From: Clavelina lepadiformis
Taxonomy: Eukaryota > Chordata > Ascidiacea > Aplousobranchia > Clavelinidae
Assembly: GCF_947623445.1 (NCBI RefSeq)
Contig: NC_135240.1
Span: 18,910,001-18,974,000, forward strand
Direction: 5' to 3'
DNA: 64,000 nucleotides
The position numbers were made by a program, and so were the translations under genes. Below, piece after piece: positions 48,901 to 61,519 of this stretch; positions within the stretch are counted from its first letter, which is position 1; every line of letters begins with the position of its first letter. A model generated the notes under the pieces. The model was given only the letters and a program-made list of their open reading frames with translations. It had not been told where the DNA came from and did not search any database.

Positions 48901-49995
48901 TACGTTGTTTAAGTGCTGATTATAATCAACAAAAAAATAGTAGACGCTTCTGTACTCATTGTCACATCAAAATTGCGTCTTAGCAGGCACAATATCTTGT
49001 CAAAACTACCATACTTTGCAGTCAGAGTTACATATATCAAAGTTATATAATAGGCATAATCATGTTGCTATGAAATGTCACTATGATGTTACATTCTGTT
49101 TTGAGCTCATAACTTGTTTGTTGCAAGCAGCGAATGTAAAAAAATGTAGACTACTACACTATAGGTTGTTCGACTACTTTTAGCATTCATGACTTCTAAA
49201 TAAGCTTCTAAGATGGAAAGTTTGCCCTGCCCTGATAAATGCGCAGTTGCAAGTAATAGAGTTGTTCACTGTTTGATCGAGCTGTAAAAGCAAAATAAGG
49301 TTATTTACGTTGTCCAAAGTAAATGTTGAAAGGCAATGGTAACCGCCCTGATAAATCCTACAATCGTTTTTACCCGCAATACGTGCAATTTCAGAGCTTT
49401 TCTCTGAAAATCTACATGATACAATTGAATCCGCTGTTGTTTTGGTAACAATTTTCATTTCCTACTATGATCTTATGAAGCAAAAGCTATGGAACATTGT
49501 TAACACAAGGCCACGACCTCAAATAACTCCGCTTTTCCACAATGTCATTGTGCTATTTGCTGAGGCTAGAATTGTGACAAGCCTCAAAAACTCATGCTGG
49601 GATTATAAGATGTCAATAGCTATAGCAACTTGGATAACAAAAGAAATCTCACAGAAGTCATTATTAAGAGTTGCGGCGTCAGTTTTATTCCAAAGTTTCT
49701 ACATATTTTTTGGCATAAACTCTTGTGCCCAAGCTCTAGGATACATTGTTTAAAAACCAAGCAATTGTCGAAAACCTCCAGGTCATGCATACAAACGAAA
49801 GACATGTTACACGTTGGACATCGAGTATATGCTGTATGGCGTGCGCTTTAACTTCCTTAAAAAGTTAATATAGAAAGACATTCTGCCCTGTTTGCGTTAA
49901 CTTTAGGCATTACTTCCATTTTAACTAAGGGTGCCGTACCTTTCACCTCTAAACGTATGTGCTGCAAGTGAGAACTTCGCATACGGCCCCAGGAT

Positions 49996-50062
49996 CAGTG
50001 GCGGAGTAGTTGGAGTGCCTACCTGACTGGCACGTAAAAATGCGGCATAGGTTCTCTTAATC
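49996..50062 (+). repeat. tRNA-derived SINE head or tRNA-like remnant
   Basis: TGGCGGAGTAGTTGGAGTGC resembles a polymerase III A box, and GGTTCTCTTAATC, about 35 bases on, resembles a degraded B box. The intervening CCTACCTGACTGGCACG is also SINE-like. Arms do not fold into a full cloverleaf, so it is not called a functional tRNA. Confidence 0.35.
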
Positions 50063-50508
50063 TATCAGTAAATTGCCGTTAATTATAAAATTTGCCATAT
50101 ATCAGATAGCTGTTCTGCCAGATTGGAAAGTTTGCTGATTTTGGGGAAGAAATTCCCCTCACAAGAAGCTCAAAAGAAAACAATTGCACATGCAAATAGT
50201 GCAGAAAAAGCATGTCAGCTGAACATCGTTAATTTTGGGGAAGGTTTATGCATGTAGGTATGCACTAACCAAACTTGTCAATCTTGTTGTTTTGCAGTAC
50301 ATGGACAATATAGTGGTATCAACAGAAACATCTGACTAGTAAAAACAGTTTGTTTCTTGCTGTTTTTGCTTTGGAATTTTTGTGGATAGGCCTAATGTTT
50401 TTTTTTAAATTTATGTTAGATTAAAAACTAAAAGTAGAATGAAAAAAGACTGATGAAATATTATGTACATAAACTGACTGTTAGTTCAATATTGGCAGTT
50501 TGTTGAAG

Positions 50509-52832
50509 ATGTCACTTATTGCAAAGAAAGTTGTGAGGATCAACATAGAGCCAAGATTTGCTTTATCATTTTGGAGAGTAATTAATTGTTCTTCAAATTT
50601 ATTGCAATCTTCAAATTGTGGGAAAATCAACAGCGATAAGAAATATATAAGCAGCTGTCCCAACTTGTGTTGTGGAAAAGCAGTCAAATTTTGTTCAATT
50701 AGTGTACTCTCAAGACAGTTTCCTAAACAAAGTTTGGTTTTACCTTGTCCTACCTTTAGCTTTGATTATTATGAAAAACTATCCTATTTTCAAACACCAC
50801 GTCGATATAATGCATCATCTCCAAAGCCAAGCAGTGAAGAAACTGAAGATGATTTGCAAAAAATACTTAAAGATAAATCACTTGGTATGGCAACCAAACT
50901 AAAACTGCTTTTTAGACAGTATGGGATAATGATGATCGGTGTTCATTTAACAACCTCAGCAGTATGGGTGGCTATATTTTATTTAGCTGTAAGCAGGTGA
51001 GTTACCTATCTACAATATCGTCTTTGTAACTTGAATTAGTTCATGAGAAGATATATACGTAAACTTTTGCTTAGTTTTAGTTACACTATCACATTAACTA
51101 TTAGCACCAAAAACATTACTATTTTTAGAGGAATAGATATACTTCCATTTCTTGAAAATATGGGTTTGTTTGATTTCCTGGAACGAATGGGATTTTCTTA
51201 CATGGATAAGTTAAAAAGCTCTGGTGCGAGTAACTTTCTGATGACATATCTTTTATATGAGGTAAGCTTTAAAATGTAGCATAAACAAAACAATATAACT
51301 TGCATTGTATAGTATCGAGAAATATTTTCCCACATCGTTGGTGTAACAACCAACCCATTGGTCCATTTTGGCATATAAAACCCACGAGTTTAGCTTACTT
51401 ATGCACGCCAATATATAAAATATGACATTATTATGTTTCAATGTATTCCATCCTGATCTTGGTATGTATTTGTTAGTGAACTAAGCATACACAGTTTAAC
51501 TGGCTTTATTGATTTTGTGTGGACAATTTCAATCAACTCTGATGCTTTACAAGTTTACATAGTTGGAACAAGATAATCTGGAGTTGGAACAAAGTATCCA
51601 ATTATATAACAATTTGTTCATGTTAAGATTTTCTTTATCTGAAAATGAAGGATGGGACCATACGAATAATCTCATAATAATTGAGTTGTGCTGTTTTGTA
51701 CCTTTTGGTATTATTTGCAGTAAAAATAAGCAATGAATAAATAAATCAAAAAATGAATCAGAACTACAGCAGTAATTAAGTCTTGCAACAAAAGTTAAAC
51801 ATTAAAAGTTTGCAACAAACCACTGGCTCCCGATTTTTTCAAAACATTTTGCACGGACGTACCTTTGCAATTTTTTAATGATTTGTCGTCCCTTAAAACT
51901 CAACGGCTAAAAACTTAATTGTATTCTAATTTTTTTATTCTCTTGTGTGTAAACACACCAATGCTGTAGGGAAGTAATGCAAATATATAACTAAAATAAT
52001 GCAAAGAACATAAAAAAGCATTATTACGCTTTTGGCATATAGAAATGGTCTCAATACTTTTTGTGTGAATACTACACCTGGGCGTGACAGTAGCATTGCA
52101 TTGAAATTGCTTAACCGGCTGTTTTAATTTTTCGATATTGATATATGTGTTCCTGCTCCAAAGCAAAAGGCATCTCAAAACTTCCAAACTACTCAACCTA
52201 GTTTGAGGGAGTTATCGACAGCGAAAAAAAGTTCAGTGAAAACAATATCAGTACAAAATTTTTTTCTTTTGATTCGTGATAAAGTGATATTTATTTATGC
52301 TTTGAATTTTTATAACAAGAGAAATGTGGATGAGCTTATAAACTGTACCGTGATTATAAATGCGAAGACCTTGTTGTTATCAATCATTGTATTTTTGTAT
52401 TGCAAGTTATTTTTCAATTAGTAAAATCAATTTGAATCTTATCTTAAGTTTTAATAAAATTTCTAATTTTATCTTCTTCTTAATTTTGAATCTTATCTTA
52501 AATTTTAATAAAAAGATATCAATGATTTAATTGCTTATCATTAATTTTTTTTTCAGCTTGCTAAACCCATTCGATATCCTGTCACATTGTTTGGAACCAT
52601 TTATGCAGTAAGATATCTGAGAAAAATTGGTTATTTTAAACCACCGCCTCAATCTGCAAGTATGACCCAGTTGGTTGAAACACAAGGAAAATTACTTCGA
52701 AGCAGATTTAGAAAAACTACAGTTAAATACAGAGACCGTTATAAGCAACACATCAAGTTCCCAGACAGGAAAAGAAAACCCTTTTCTGCGAAATCAGGAC
52801 GAACCACTTCCAATTCAAATCGTGAAACCTAG
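50509..52832 (+). CDS. FAM210A: FAM210A-like mitochondrial membrane protein (DUF1279), 3 exons, 298 aa
   Basis: Exons: 50509-50996, 51129-51261, 52557-52832, all GT-AG with continuous frame. The first 100 residues are basic and Ser/Arg-rich without long acidic runs (MSLIAKKVVRINIEPRFALS), consistent with a mitochondrial presequence. The DUF1279 core starts at FRQYGIMMIGVHLTTSAVWV with a membrane helix (about 141-162), continues through GIDILPFLENMG, then AKPIRYPVTLFGTIYAVRYL and GYFKPPP. The basic tail ends SNRET. Human FAM210A is 272 aa, and VHLTTSAVW resembles FAM210A (VHLITSGVW) more than FAM210B, though GYFKPP recalls the latter. FAM210A supports mitochondrial protein synthesis and muscle/bone mass in mammals. 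The first ATG is used; a frame extension upstream lacks another ATG. ATTAAA at 53001-53006 may be the poly(A) signal. Confidence 0.92.
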
Positions 52833-53681
52833 TATTTAGTAATGTGAAAAATTACATTCATCAGCATGGCTGGTTACCAATAACAAATTACTTTGTTGCA
52901 CATATTGTTTAATTTTTGCCATTGTAGTAGGTGCGTTAATTTTATTTTTTAACGTTTAGACAGAGAATATAGTATAAATACAGTTATATGATCATTGCAT
53001 ATTAAACTACATAACTTAAGACTGTTTGGAGGAAACAATACACTATTTTTGTGTTTGATAAAAAAGTATGCAGTTTAATACAATCTATGCTGAAAGTCAT
53101 ACAGGATATCAAAACTTTAAAGTTAAATATCTCTGTTTTCCAAGAATTAACAGCAGTTAAGTCGTTCATAAGAAACTTAAATTATTGCATACAGCAGAAA
53201 TATTTGTTTAAATTAACCTCGCTAAGAAACGTGAAGTCGGTAAATTACCAACTTTGAAAATCATAAAATAATAACCAAAAAAATTTTATTATGAAAAAAA
53301 CATAATCACTTACGGCAAGATCGGATTAACATAGCGGTGTGCTATTTGTCATAATTCGCCCTTATTCCTACGAAATTCTCGTGTAGATCTAATGATATTA
53401 TAATGTTACTTGTGTTCTATTTCGTGTGTTTGATAACAAGCGCTGTATTATATTTTGGCCGTGTTTAGAATACATGACCCCGTTTTGATTTCTTCTGAAT
53501 TGGGTCATTCGTACTACAGCGCTGAACGCGTTGAATTCAACTTGAATCTGACATAAAAAAACAGTCTGTTATTTACAGTTTACTGAATGCAGCTTCATTC
53601 TGTGCTCTGAATAATATTAACCGTTTCGTTGAGAATCGGTAATAAATCATTACTCAAGACATTGACAGTTTGACCTTAGGT
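52833..53681. other. FAM210A 3' region and spacer before the P-type element
   Basis: Probably the FAM210A 3'UTR followed by AT-rich spacer. No further gene or repeat was recognised. Confidence 0.4.
53001..53006 (+). terminator. Possible poly(A) signal of FAM210A
   Basis: ATTAAA 169 bases past the stop codon, the nearest canonical variant seen. Confidence 0.35.
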
Positions 53682-54206
53682 CATAGACACCTTAAATAGA
53701 AGGACTGGTATCCTCTATGCTCGGTATCTGGAACTTGGGTCCCAAGTTGGAACTTGGGTCCCATCATAATTTGTGTCAAATACATTCATTAAAACCTTCA
53801 TTCTGGTGTCTCTTGGGGGGTTTTGAAGGGTGAGGAATTACTTTTTCATACTTTTAACCTTCTACAAGGTCATTTAAAGGTCAAATCACATAAAAATAGC
53901 GCAAAATCACTCAAAATATTGCATATTTTCTCACTTAAGCAACTGAAACAAACAGTATGTTCCCCTGTGACTGAATTAAAATCTATACATGGACAGTTTA
54001 GCCTGGATAGTTCAACAGAAACATGTCTAAGACGAACAATTTAGTTATTCTTGAAATAAGATAATTGAAAGTTAATTTTTCTACAATATATATCTAACAT
54101 TTTTAGGTAAAAATTGCTAGAACAATGTTATTTCAAGGGACTCATCGCAATGAAATTTGTAGAAATGAGTAATCAAACTACTTGTTGGCATACTAAAGAT
54201 ATTTGT

Positions 54207-55595
54207 TCAGTTTTTAGTAGAGAGTTTTTCCTTTCTTCTGAAACAGCCGAGTTGTCTTTCTTTGTCACTGTTGTCAAGCACAAATGCTTTCAAAAGAATG
54301 TTTGATAAAGTAAGACATGCTCCTTGAATTACAACCATTGGACTATCGATACGACGCAAAGCATGGCTGAGATGAGCTCGGCAGCAATGCAAGTTGCACT
54401 TACCAAACAGTTTATAGGCTGAGTGTACGAAATGTAGGCCTACTGTTGAGAGTAGAGGTACAGTTAGTCCACCTCTATTTAAGTTTGTGAGAAACTCCGA
54501 ATTAATCCGATGGTCGTCGTCATTTTCAGTTTCGATACGCAAGATATTAGCTCGATATTTGTGTTCCAAATATCCAGCTAGAAAAATACATTTATGCTTG
54601 ACACTGTCATTAGATTGCACTAGGTCTTCAGTGTCAGCAATGGTGATGTCAAATTGATCATCATCAATGCAAATGTTAGAGGTGCAAGGCACATCATGAG
54701 ACTCGCACGGAGTTGACTCATATTTTAAAAGTGCATGGAGGTTTTTGGTTTTTGCAGCTGCCTTGATATCTACAATGTCAATATAGAAATTACCTCCACT
54801 GCGTTGTCTGGCTTGACCAAAGAACTTTTCAAGGGCCTCATCAGCAAACACACCAGGTAGAACGTAGATGAAGTTGTGCTGAGTCAGTAGCAACTCTGCG
54901 GCTTCGATGTTGGCTCTTGTAGACAGTACAAAAGCTTCTTCAGTTTGATTAGTAAACTTCTGCGTCCGACCTCGACCACCTGACCATGCACAAGAGGATA
55001 TAATGTCACAAGTTTCATTAAGTTTCTTGAAACTAGTGCAGTTCTTGGTCCATGGTTGACGACACTCATCACGCATGTTAATACCGGAATATCGATCTTT
55101 CACATTCATCATGTGAAACCAATCAGTGATGAGTTTGACAAAAATGATGGTACCCTCGTTAATGCCAAGTTTATCCTTTAGAGTTGAAAGAGTAGCGACT
55201 GTCTAGTCATTGAAGATCTGGCATACAAAAGGCACGCTTTGTCTCTGCAAAGATTTTGTGTACACAGCTGTGTATGTGATCTTGGTAAGACGGATGCTGT
55301 TTTTCCGGTCTTCATTGTACAGTGCTTCTATGTCGTTCCATCGTGCAATATATGTGTTTCCATCTTTTGTGAAAGAAAGTTCCTTATCATGCACCGTTGT
55401 CCAGTTATTTCTTATATTTTTAAAAGAATGAACGTAGTCAAAAACAAGGAAAGCATAAGAATTTATAGCGTCAATGAAGACTTTACCAGGACCATGTAAT
55501 TTACCATAAACCGCAACATTTGTATTGCAATTATCACCTACACAAGAAATTATACTACCACGAGATAATGAGATGAGACCAAGAGATAATAACAT
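54207..55595 (-). pseudogene. P-element (THAP9-like) transposase fragment
   Basis: Two open segments, 55595-55203 and 55112-54207, lie in one frame separated by a TAG at 55203-55205. The first has SCVGDNCNTNVAVYGKL and FDYVHSFKNIRNNWTTV, matching the D..N..N and VH..KNIRNNW signatures of the P/THAP9 RNase-H-like domain. The second has LPGVFADEALEKFFGQARQR followed by SGGN, the E.FF...R..GG.N block near the third acidic residue, and a C-terminal region. The N-terminal THAP finger and leucine zipper are absent because the right terminal repeat begins only about 80 bases upstream. These features identify the family but not an active enzyme. Confidence 0.85.
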
Positions 55596-55688
55596 AAAAT
55601 ATTGGGACCATATCTATTTAAGGTGTCTATGATTGGGACCCAAGTTTCGTAACCCAAGAGTACGAGTTACTAGTCCTTCTATTTAAGG

Positions 55689-56030
55689 CAGGGGTTCCCA
55701 ACCGGTGGTACGCGTACCACTAGTGGTACGCGGGAGCTTTTCAGGTGGTACGCGAGCAGCTCTCCGTTGCATGCGATATACAGTATAGTAGTATAACAAT
55801 TTAATTTTGAGTTGCTAAAATATGCGAACAACACTTTTATTTCTTTCCGTACTAAATTCTCTGCACTCATTAAGCTACTTTTGTCGATCTTGCTCCCTGC
55901 TGTCATTGTTATTAATACAATGCTGCTGTGCGAATATTGGATCAAATTAGTTGTTTTGAAAATAGTGGTACGTGTTGACAATCCGTGGTGGCTAAGTGGT
56001 ACGAGAACATAAAAAGGTTGGGAACCCCTG
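55689..56030. mobile_element. hAT-type MITE (342 bp) inserted in the P-element's right terminal repeat
   Basis: The ends CAGGGGTTCCCAACC and GGTTGGGAACCCCTG are perfect inverted repeats. The 8-bp duplication ATTTAAGG lies at 55681-55688 and 56031-56038, and this word is part of the P element's own terminal repeat. Internal GTGGTACGCG words repeat on both sides. There is no transposase. Confidence 0.95.
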
Positions 56031-56054
56031 ATTTAAGGTGTCTATGCCTTAGGT

Positions 56055-59000
56055 ATTGCGATGCTTGACAAGGCTAGCAGAGGTTATTGAATGCGCAATC
56101 ATGGAGTCAGACTAGCGAACAACCGATCAAGCAATAATTAACGACAACTTACAACCTCCAATAACATGCTCAGCATAGCGGTAGTTGCCTCATGCAAGTT
56201 AATATGAACTGACAAACATTTTTCCTGTTTGCGCTGTTCTTTCAGTTTATTTTTCGCCCTCAATGTGGGGGAAAAAATTGTGTTGGCACAGGTGGTTACA
56301 AACATTTTGACAGTTATGATCAAATTGGTCGGGCAAATGTGGCAACGCAGCGACAGCAAAAAACGTTGATTGAAGAATAATACGAGAATGTAAATGTTGA
56401 TTCCCTTATGTAAGCTTTTTATGAATTTTGGGCAATTTTATGAAAAAACTTTGTCGATAATAGTTGAAAGAGTGTTTGCTAAGTTTTTAAAACAATTTAA
56501 GTTACCGCAGGCTATTACTTAAAAATCAACATTTTCAAGGGCCCCGCAGAAAACTAGCCACGGCCATCTCAGTTGGGTCATCCGGCCCTGAGTTACGAAA
56601 GTCCATATGTAACATGTGCAACGTCATTTACTCTATATAACGACGTTGAGCATACGGTAAACCTGCATTTTGGGACATTTTCTGATTTCCCATTTGATTT
56701 TATTATACAGTATAAGCGTAAAAAGGTGCTACCTCCAAGGTTAAATTTTAGTTTATTTGGCAAAATAATTTAGACGCGTTTATTCTAAAATGTGCAAGAA
56801 TACAGTAAAAGTCATAGTGAATAGAATAATAGAACAATATAGAAACGCATCCCATTAGGTGTAGACCTACGAAGTAGGTCTAGTAGTGTGACGAATTTTG
56901 GCTCTAGAACCTACAAAATGAAATGAATAAAAGTTTACATGTTGCGGGTGCTGGCACAACTTATCATCAGTAATATGAACTCCAGTTAAATCAGCTGCTC
57001 TTCTGTTACTTCACAATGATCAAACCATGACTTTGATTGCAGATCAAACATTTGCACACCCCTTTGTTATTGCGGTATGCAGGGTATGCCAAGCGCATTC
57101 TGACATACCGAATGACGTCATAGGACACCCTGAAATATAGGGAAATTGCCCCATTTGCATATCTTCGCAATGTTTTTTGTGTTAGCATATCTTGATTTAA
57201 TTGAACTTGTAAAGTTTGCCCCCTTTCTAATTTTGTTTAACTTTCTTTCTGTTCCTTACTTGCAAAGTATGCGAGCAATCAAAGCCGATCTAGACCCTCC
57301 TTGTCTTATATCACAAATTTTTTACGTTGTTTCGTTTAAACCAAGTAAATTCACTCAGTAGAGCTTAGTTTGGCACACCTAACATCAATTAAATAATACA
57401 TTGAACATGTTAATTTTATTTAATGACTGTTAGTACCACTGGCTACTATCTTACAATCTTATTATGTAGTGACATGCCAGACAAGTGTTACTTAACGAAT
57501 TCTGCATTCATTTTCACCATTTGCTTATTGTTTGAGGCGGTTTCAGAAATAGGATATTTAGTGCATTAAAACACAAATGTATCATACATTGTTTAAAGAA
57601 ACATTTCAGTAAGTAAATAAATGTTTACTACAAACGATTTAACTTAATTTAGCATCACAAACGCAGTTGACATCGTTCCAAAATGTGCCTGCGTTGCAGG
57701 CTAATTATTAATTAACTATTAATTAAATTACTTGGCGTTTTGACTTTCGATCATGTCTGAAGCACGAAGTAATTATTTTGGTGGAATCTAGTAAACTGAT
57801 ATATACAAAACTAGTTTTAGATGAGGTCTTGACCTTTACTTGGATGCGTAACGTTTTACTTGCGAGATTTTAATCATATTCGTACATTAATTCTGCAACG
57901 CGATAATGGAATTATTACTAGGACCTACTACTTTATTTTTAAAGGGAAGTTGTCGTTATACTGATACTGGGAAATGATTTGCCAGGTTTTTGTATCATCA
58001 CTGACATCAAACAAAACCGGTAGAAAATTTAAAATTTTTAAACTTCTTTCCAAAGGCATTGCTTACTAAATTCATCAGTCAATTCAAAATAAAGTTTGCC
58101 CACTACACAAAAAAAAACATTTTCTTTTCACATAAATACTGTATCAATATATATATTAATATATATTCTACAGCGCCATCTTCCGATTGGCGATCCAAGT
58201 GATTCAAGCCAACCTGTATATTTTGGGTTTTCCTGTATGGGTTTCACAATATACATGAAATAAATGTTGAGTTTAATAACTATATGCTACATAGACCATA
58301 CCATGTAAATTTTTTTTAATTTTTCTAAACTTGACTTGACTTGACTTCCCAACACAGAGCTAACAAAGACTGTTTTGTATCAATAAATCTGGTAACATTC
58401 TGCAAAAATCTACAATGTTAACGTCACAATGGTTAGGTCTATATTCAATAAATTAAGTGATAAATATAGTAAGCCTATGTCCATGTTTAATTTGATAGAT
58501 AACACTGTTCAACAAAATTTTTTTATCGTGCCAAAGATGTTTCAATGGCTTTTAGCAAGCTTTGGGTCGCTAAATTCAAATATGGACGTAGTTTCTTTCT
58601 GTCAGATTTGGTTTGTGTATTATGATGTACCCACTATAGTGACAAGATAAGTTTATTAAAGCATAGCCGATGTTTATTGCAATACCGATAAAATGGTGAT
58701 GTATGAATGAAATTGTATGTCTATTTTTTTAAACAATGTATAAGAAGATACCTTAGTGATTTTAATGAAGTATATTCTATGTAAAATCATTAAAACAGTC
58801 AAATATCAGTCATAAATTGGCATTTTATTGATCTCTGTGAACAGTTCAGTAAGTTAGTCACAATGTTTTTGTAGTTTGAAGCTTTCCTATTCCCCCCCCC
58901 CAAAAAAAATTTTGACAACTTCCGCAAAAGCACTCCAAGCACTCTTTTTGATTCATGAAAGTTAGAATCATTTAACTTATACGTTTTCTGCAATGTCATG

Positions 59001-59982
59001 TGTTAACATGTTGCAGAACAAGATCCAAAGTCCATCTATTAACATTGCGTCTTTTTTATGGACAAAAAATTGTATCAAAACTTGCTTACGAAACCAGGTG
59101 GTTCGTGGAACACAATCACATTTCCAAATCTGACGTCCTTAATCGGTCTCATTTGCTTCTGTTCGGTCCCATATGTTTCCATTCGGTTTAACTTGGTTTT
59201 ATTTCGTTCCAATTCGGTCTCACTCGGTCATCGTTCGGCCCCATTCGTTCTTCATTCGGTCCCATTCGGTATTTAATGCAACTGCTACCATACAACATAC
59301 AACAGCAAAATTTATACCATCATATGCAGAATTTCATCCTTCATGATATACTTTTAAACTGCATCGTGTAGCGAAACAATTTTCAAGCTATTGCAAGTGC
59401 ATTTTTTTGCAGTGTACTCAATCTTTTCTCGAATGGTGCAAGTATACGAAAACAAAATTTTTCAGTTTCACACATGCTTGTGCTGAACTTACCGTTTACT
59501 GATCGTTGGGCTTTTTACATACACATCAGATGTTTTCAGTATCAAATTTTTGGACGATTTTTATTAACAAACTCAGCCATAGTCTGCAAAACTTTTCTGC
59601 AGATATCAACGGAAAATTTCAGGTAAAGTTAACAATTGTTTCTGTCATGCAGTGGTTGCAGATTCGATTTACAATGTGCAGCAAACGCGAAAACGATCGG
59701 TAGGGTGGGAAGTTACGGGATACTATAAATAAGCGAAACAAAATAATCCTGTCTCGGCTAAGTTCGATTTGAAATAATTAAAAACCAAAAGTACGTGCAA
59801 GCTCACTAGACCAGCATGCTTTCTCTGCCTGATTCCGTGCCGATAACTAAAATTTATTCTGAATGAGAAAGATCGTCATCCCGACTCGAAGATATTGTCT
59901 CGATTATTTCTCAATGCAAAGATAACTAAGAGCAGGGAGGTAAATGTGTTTGTTAAAATGTTTATTTTAATATATATCTGTA
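56055..59982. other. Intergenic stretch, no gene seen
   Basis: About 3.9 kb of AT-rich sequence. Open frames reach only about 75 codons and show no motif. A TATATATTAATATATATT run lies near 58150, and a TTCGGTC-rich low-complexity run lies at 59145-59272. Confidence 0.4.
59145..59272. repeat. Degenerate TTCGGTC-type tandem repeat
   Basis: Irregular head-to-tail units such as GTTCGGTCCCATATG, ATTCGGTTTAAC, ATTCGGTCTCACTCGGTCAT and ATTCGGTCCCATTCGGT fill this stretch. Spacing is about 11-18 bases and variable, so it is a decayed minisatellite. Confidence 0.65.
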
Positions 59983-60821
59983 TAAGGTACCTGTACCGAA
60001 TAAGGCCCACCTAACACTTTTTTGAAAATAACTCAAGAACCATAAATGAGAATAGACTGAAAAATCGTATTCTATTAGTGAGGTTATATGACTACAACAT
60101 ATTAAAACCACAATACCTGACAACCCCCCAAAAAAATTTTATAAAGAAATTAAAAATCCAAAAAAATGGGCCTTAATAGGAGCATAGGCTCCTAATAAGG
60201 CCCACCAAATTTGTAAGTATTTTCATTCAAAACATAGTAATAGACAACATATAAGATTATTAGAAATTTCACATTTTAAGTTGTACAAGCATTTAAAAAG
60301 ATTCCACTAGGCGCATCAAAGTAACTGCAACAATTTGCCAACCGATGACTGGTGACAATGATGACTGATGACAATTTGCCAACTGATGACTCTTGAAGTC
60401 TGGACATCAATTAGCCAAGCATCTTGCATGGGCCTTATTAGGCGCATGTGGCATCCACGAAAAAAATGTCACATTTTTATCATCAGAAAAATTTTAACAA
60501 AAAAAAGTGCATTATCCTTTTCAATACTAAGTTGGTTGTTACATGAAAACTTCAGCCGGCTGACAACAGTTCATTTAACCGGCCAAATTCTCGCTTACTT
60601 TTTTTCTAAATTAACAAAACCACCTTAACTGCAAATATCAAATTTTTGTTGTGCTCTAGCGAATCGGTTGATCACGTGACAAGGATGAAATCTGATAAAC
60701 AATCATGAATTTATATTAGTTTTTATGTAGGGACAAAATCTTTCATTTATTTGCACGGGTTTGCGAAATATGAGCAATGGGCCTTATTAGGGACCGGGCC
60801 TTATTCGGTACAGGTACCTTA
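59983..60821. mobile_element. Inverted-repeat DNA element (839 bp) with clustered GGGCCTTATTAGG motifs
   Basis: A 26-bp perfect inverted repeat starts TAAGGTACCTGTACCGAATA on the left and ends with the reverse complement on the right. Inside, a palindrome at 60168-60203 is built from GGGCCTTAATAGGAGC and GCTCCTAATAAGGCCC, and further copies are at 60430-60445 and 60779-60792. No transposase frame was recognised. The flanks are AT-rich (TGTAT / TTAA), so the target duplication is unclear and the superfamily is unassigned. Confidence 0.8.
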
Positions 60822-61519
60822 TTAATACCTTTTTAACGTATCCGGTATCGTAGCCTACTTTTCCATAGACATCGAGTAACGTTAATTTGCTATGGATCAC
60901 AATGCATTTTGACATAGTTAATCTTTTTCGTACACTGGCTCCGCCACAAAATTCGAACAAAGAAAAGGAAAGTAGTTATAAAGATGCTGCTGCAAATACA
61001 ATGTTTGCCGCTATTATGCCTCTGGTAAAGGTTACTCTAGGTCAAAACATCAGTGACGTTAATCGCTTGCAATTTTACTTGACATTTCTAGATTAAAAAA
61101 GATCAACAGATGCTAAAATTAGTATTAAGGGTTAATTAACATGTATTTTTGAAAAAATAATTGTTAAAATTTTGAAATTATCACGTGAAAAGTAACGGGA
61201 CCGACTGAAATTTCTTGAAAGAAGTAATTCAGTATAGAGATTCGGTACTTTTTTCAAAAGTACCAATGGCACGGTATCGGTATTGAAAAAGTACCGGTAC
61301 AATAATTCGGTACTGTAGTATCGCGGTACTGCCTATAAATTTGCTGCTGGTTGTGCTCTTTTGTTCCAGACTTCATTAAGTGAAAGTAAGCGAAATAAGC
61401 ATGAAACCTGGCTGGCAAACATAGGGTCAAGATCATAAGGGGACTCATACTGCGCTAATTAACCATCGACGAGGCAATCGACAATCAATTGTGATACCCA
61501 TACAGACTTCCATCTACAA

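Larger units (their letters stand above)
46985..50508. other. Intergenic stretch with repeats, no gene seen
   Basis: It includes a hAT-like MITE (48079-48483), two copies of a dispersed repeat (47455-47700 plus, 48740-48900 minus) and a tRNA-like segment near 49996-50062. Open frames of 60-110 codons overlap repeats or have no coding character. The FAM210A promoter is expected near its right end. Confidence 0.4.
53682..56046 (-). mobile_element. P-element family transposon, internally shortened, with a hAT MITE in its right end
   Basis: A 25-bp perfect terminal inverted repeat starts CATAGACACCTTAAATAGAA on both ends once the inserted MITE (55689-56030) and its duplicated ATTTAAGG are subtracted. 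The 8-bp duplication CCTTAGGT flanks it at 53674-53681 and 56047-56054, as expected for P elements. Subterminal GAACTTGGGTCCC and GGGACCCAAGTT face each other, and the word TATTTAAGGTGTCTATG recurs inside at 55614-55630. Without the MITE it is about 2.0 kb. The minus strand carries the middle and C-terminal parts of a P-type transposase; the THAP-domain front is missing, so the copy is not autonomous. Confidence 0.9.

Noticed and set aside
49996-50062. Functional tRNA gene
   Set aside because: A- and B-box-like words are present, but the arms do not pair into a cloverleaf; kept only as a SINE-like remnant.
54114-54305. 63-codon plus-strand frame
   Set aside because: It overlaps the C-terminal end of the P-type transposase on the other strand and has no independent support.
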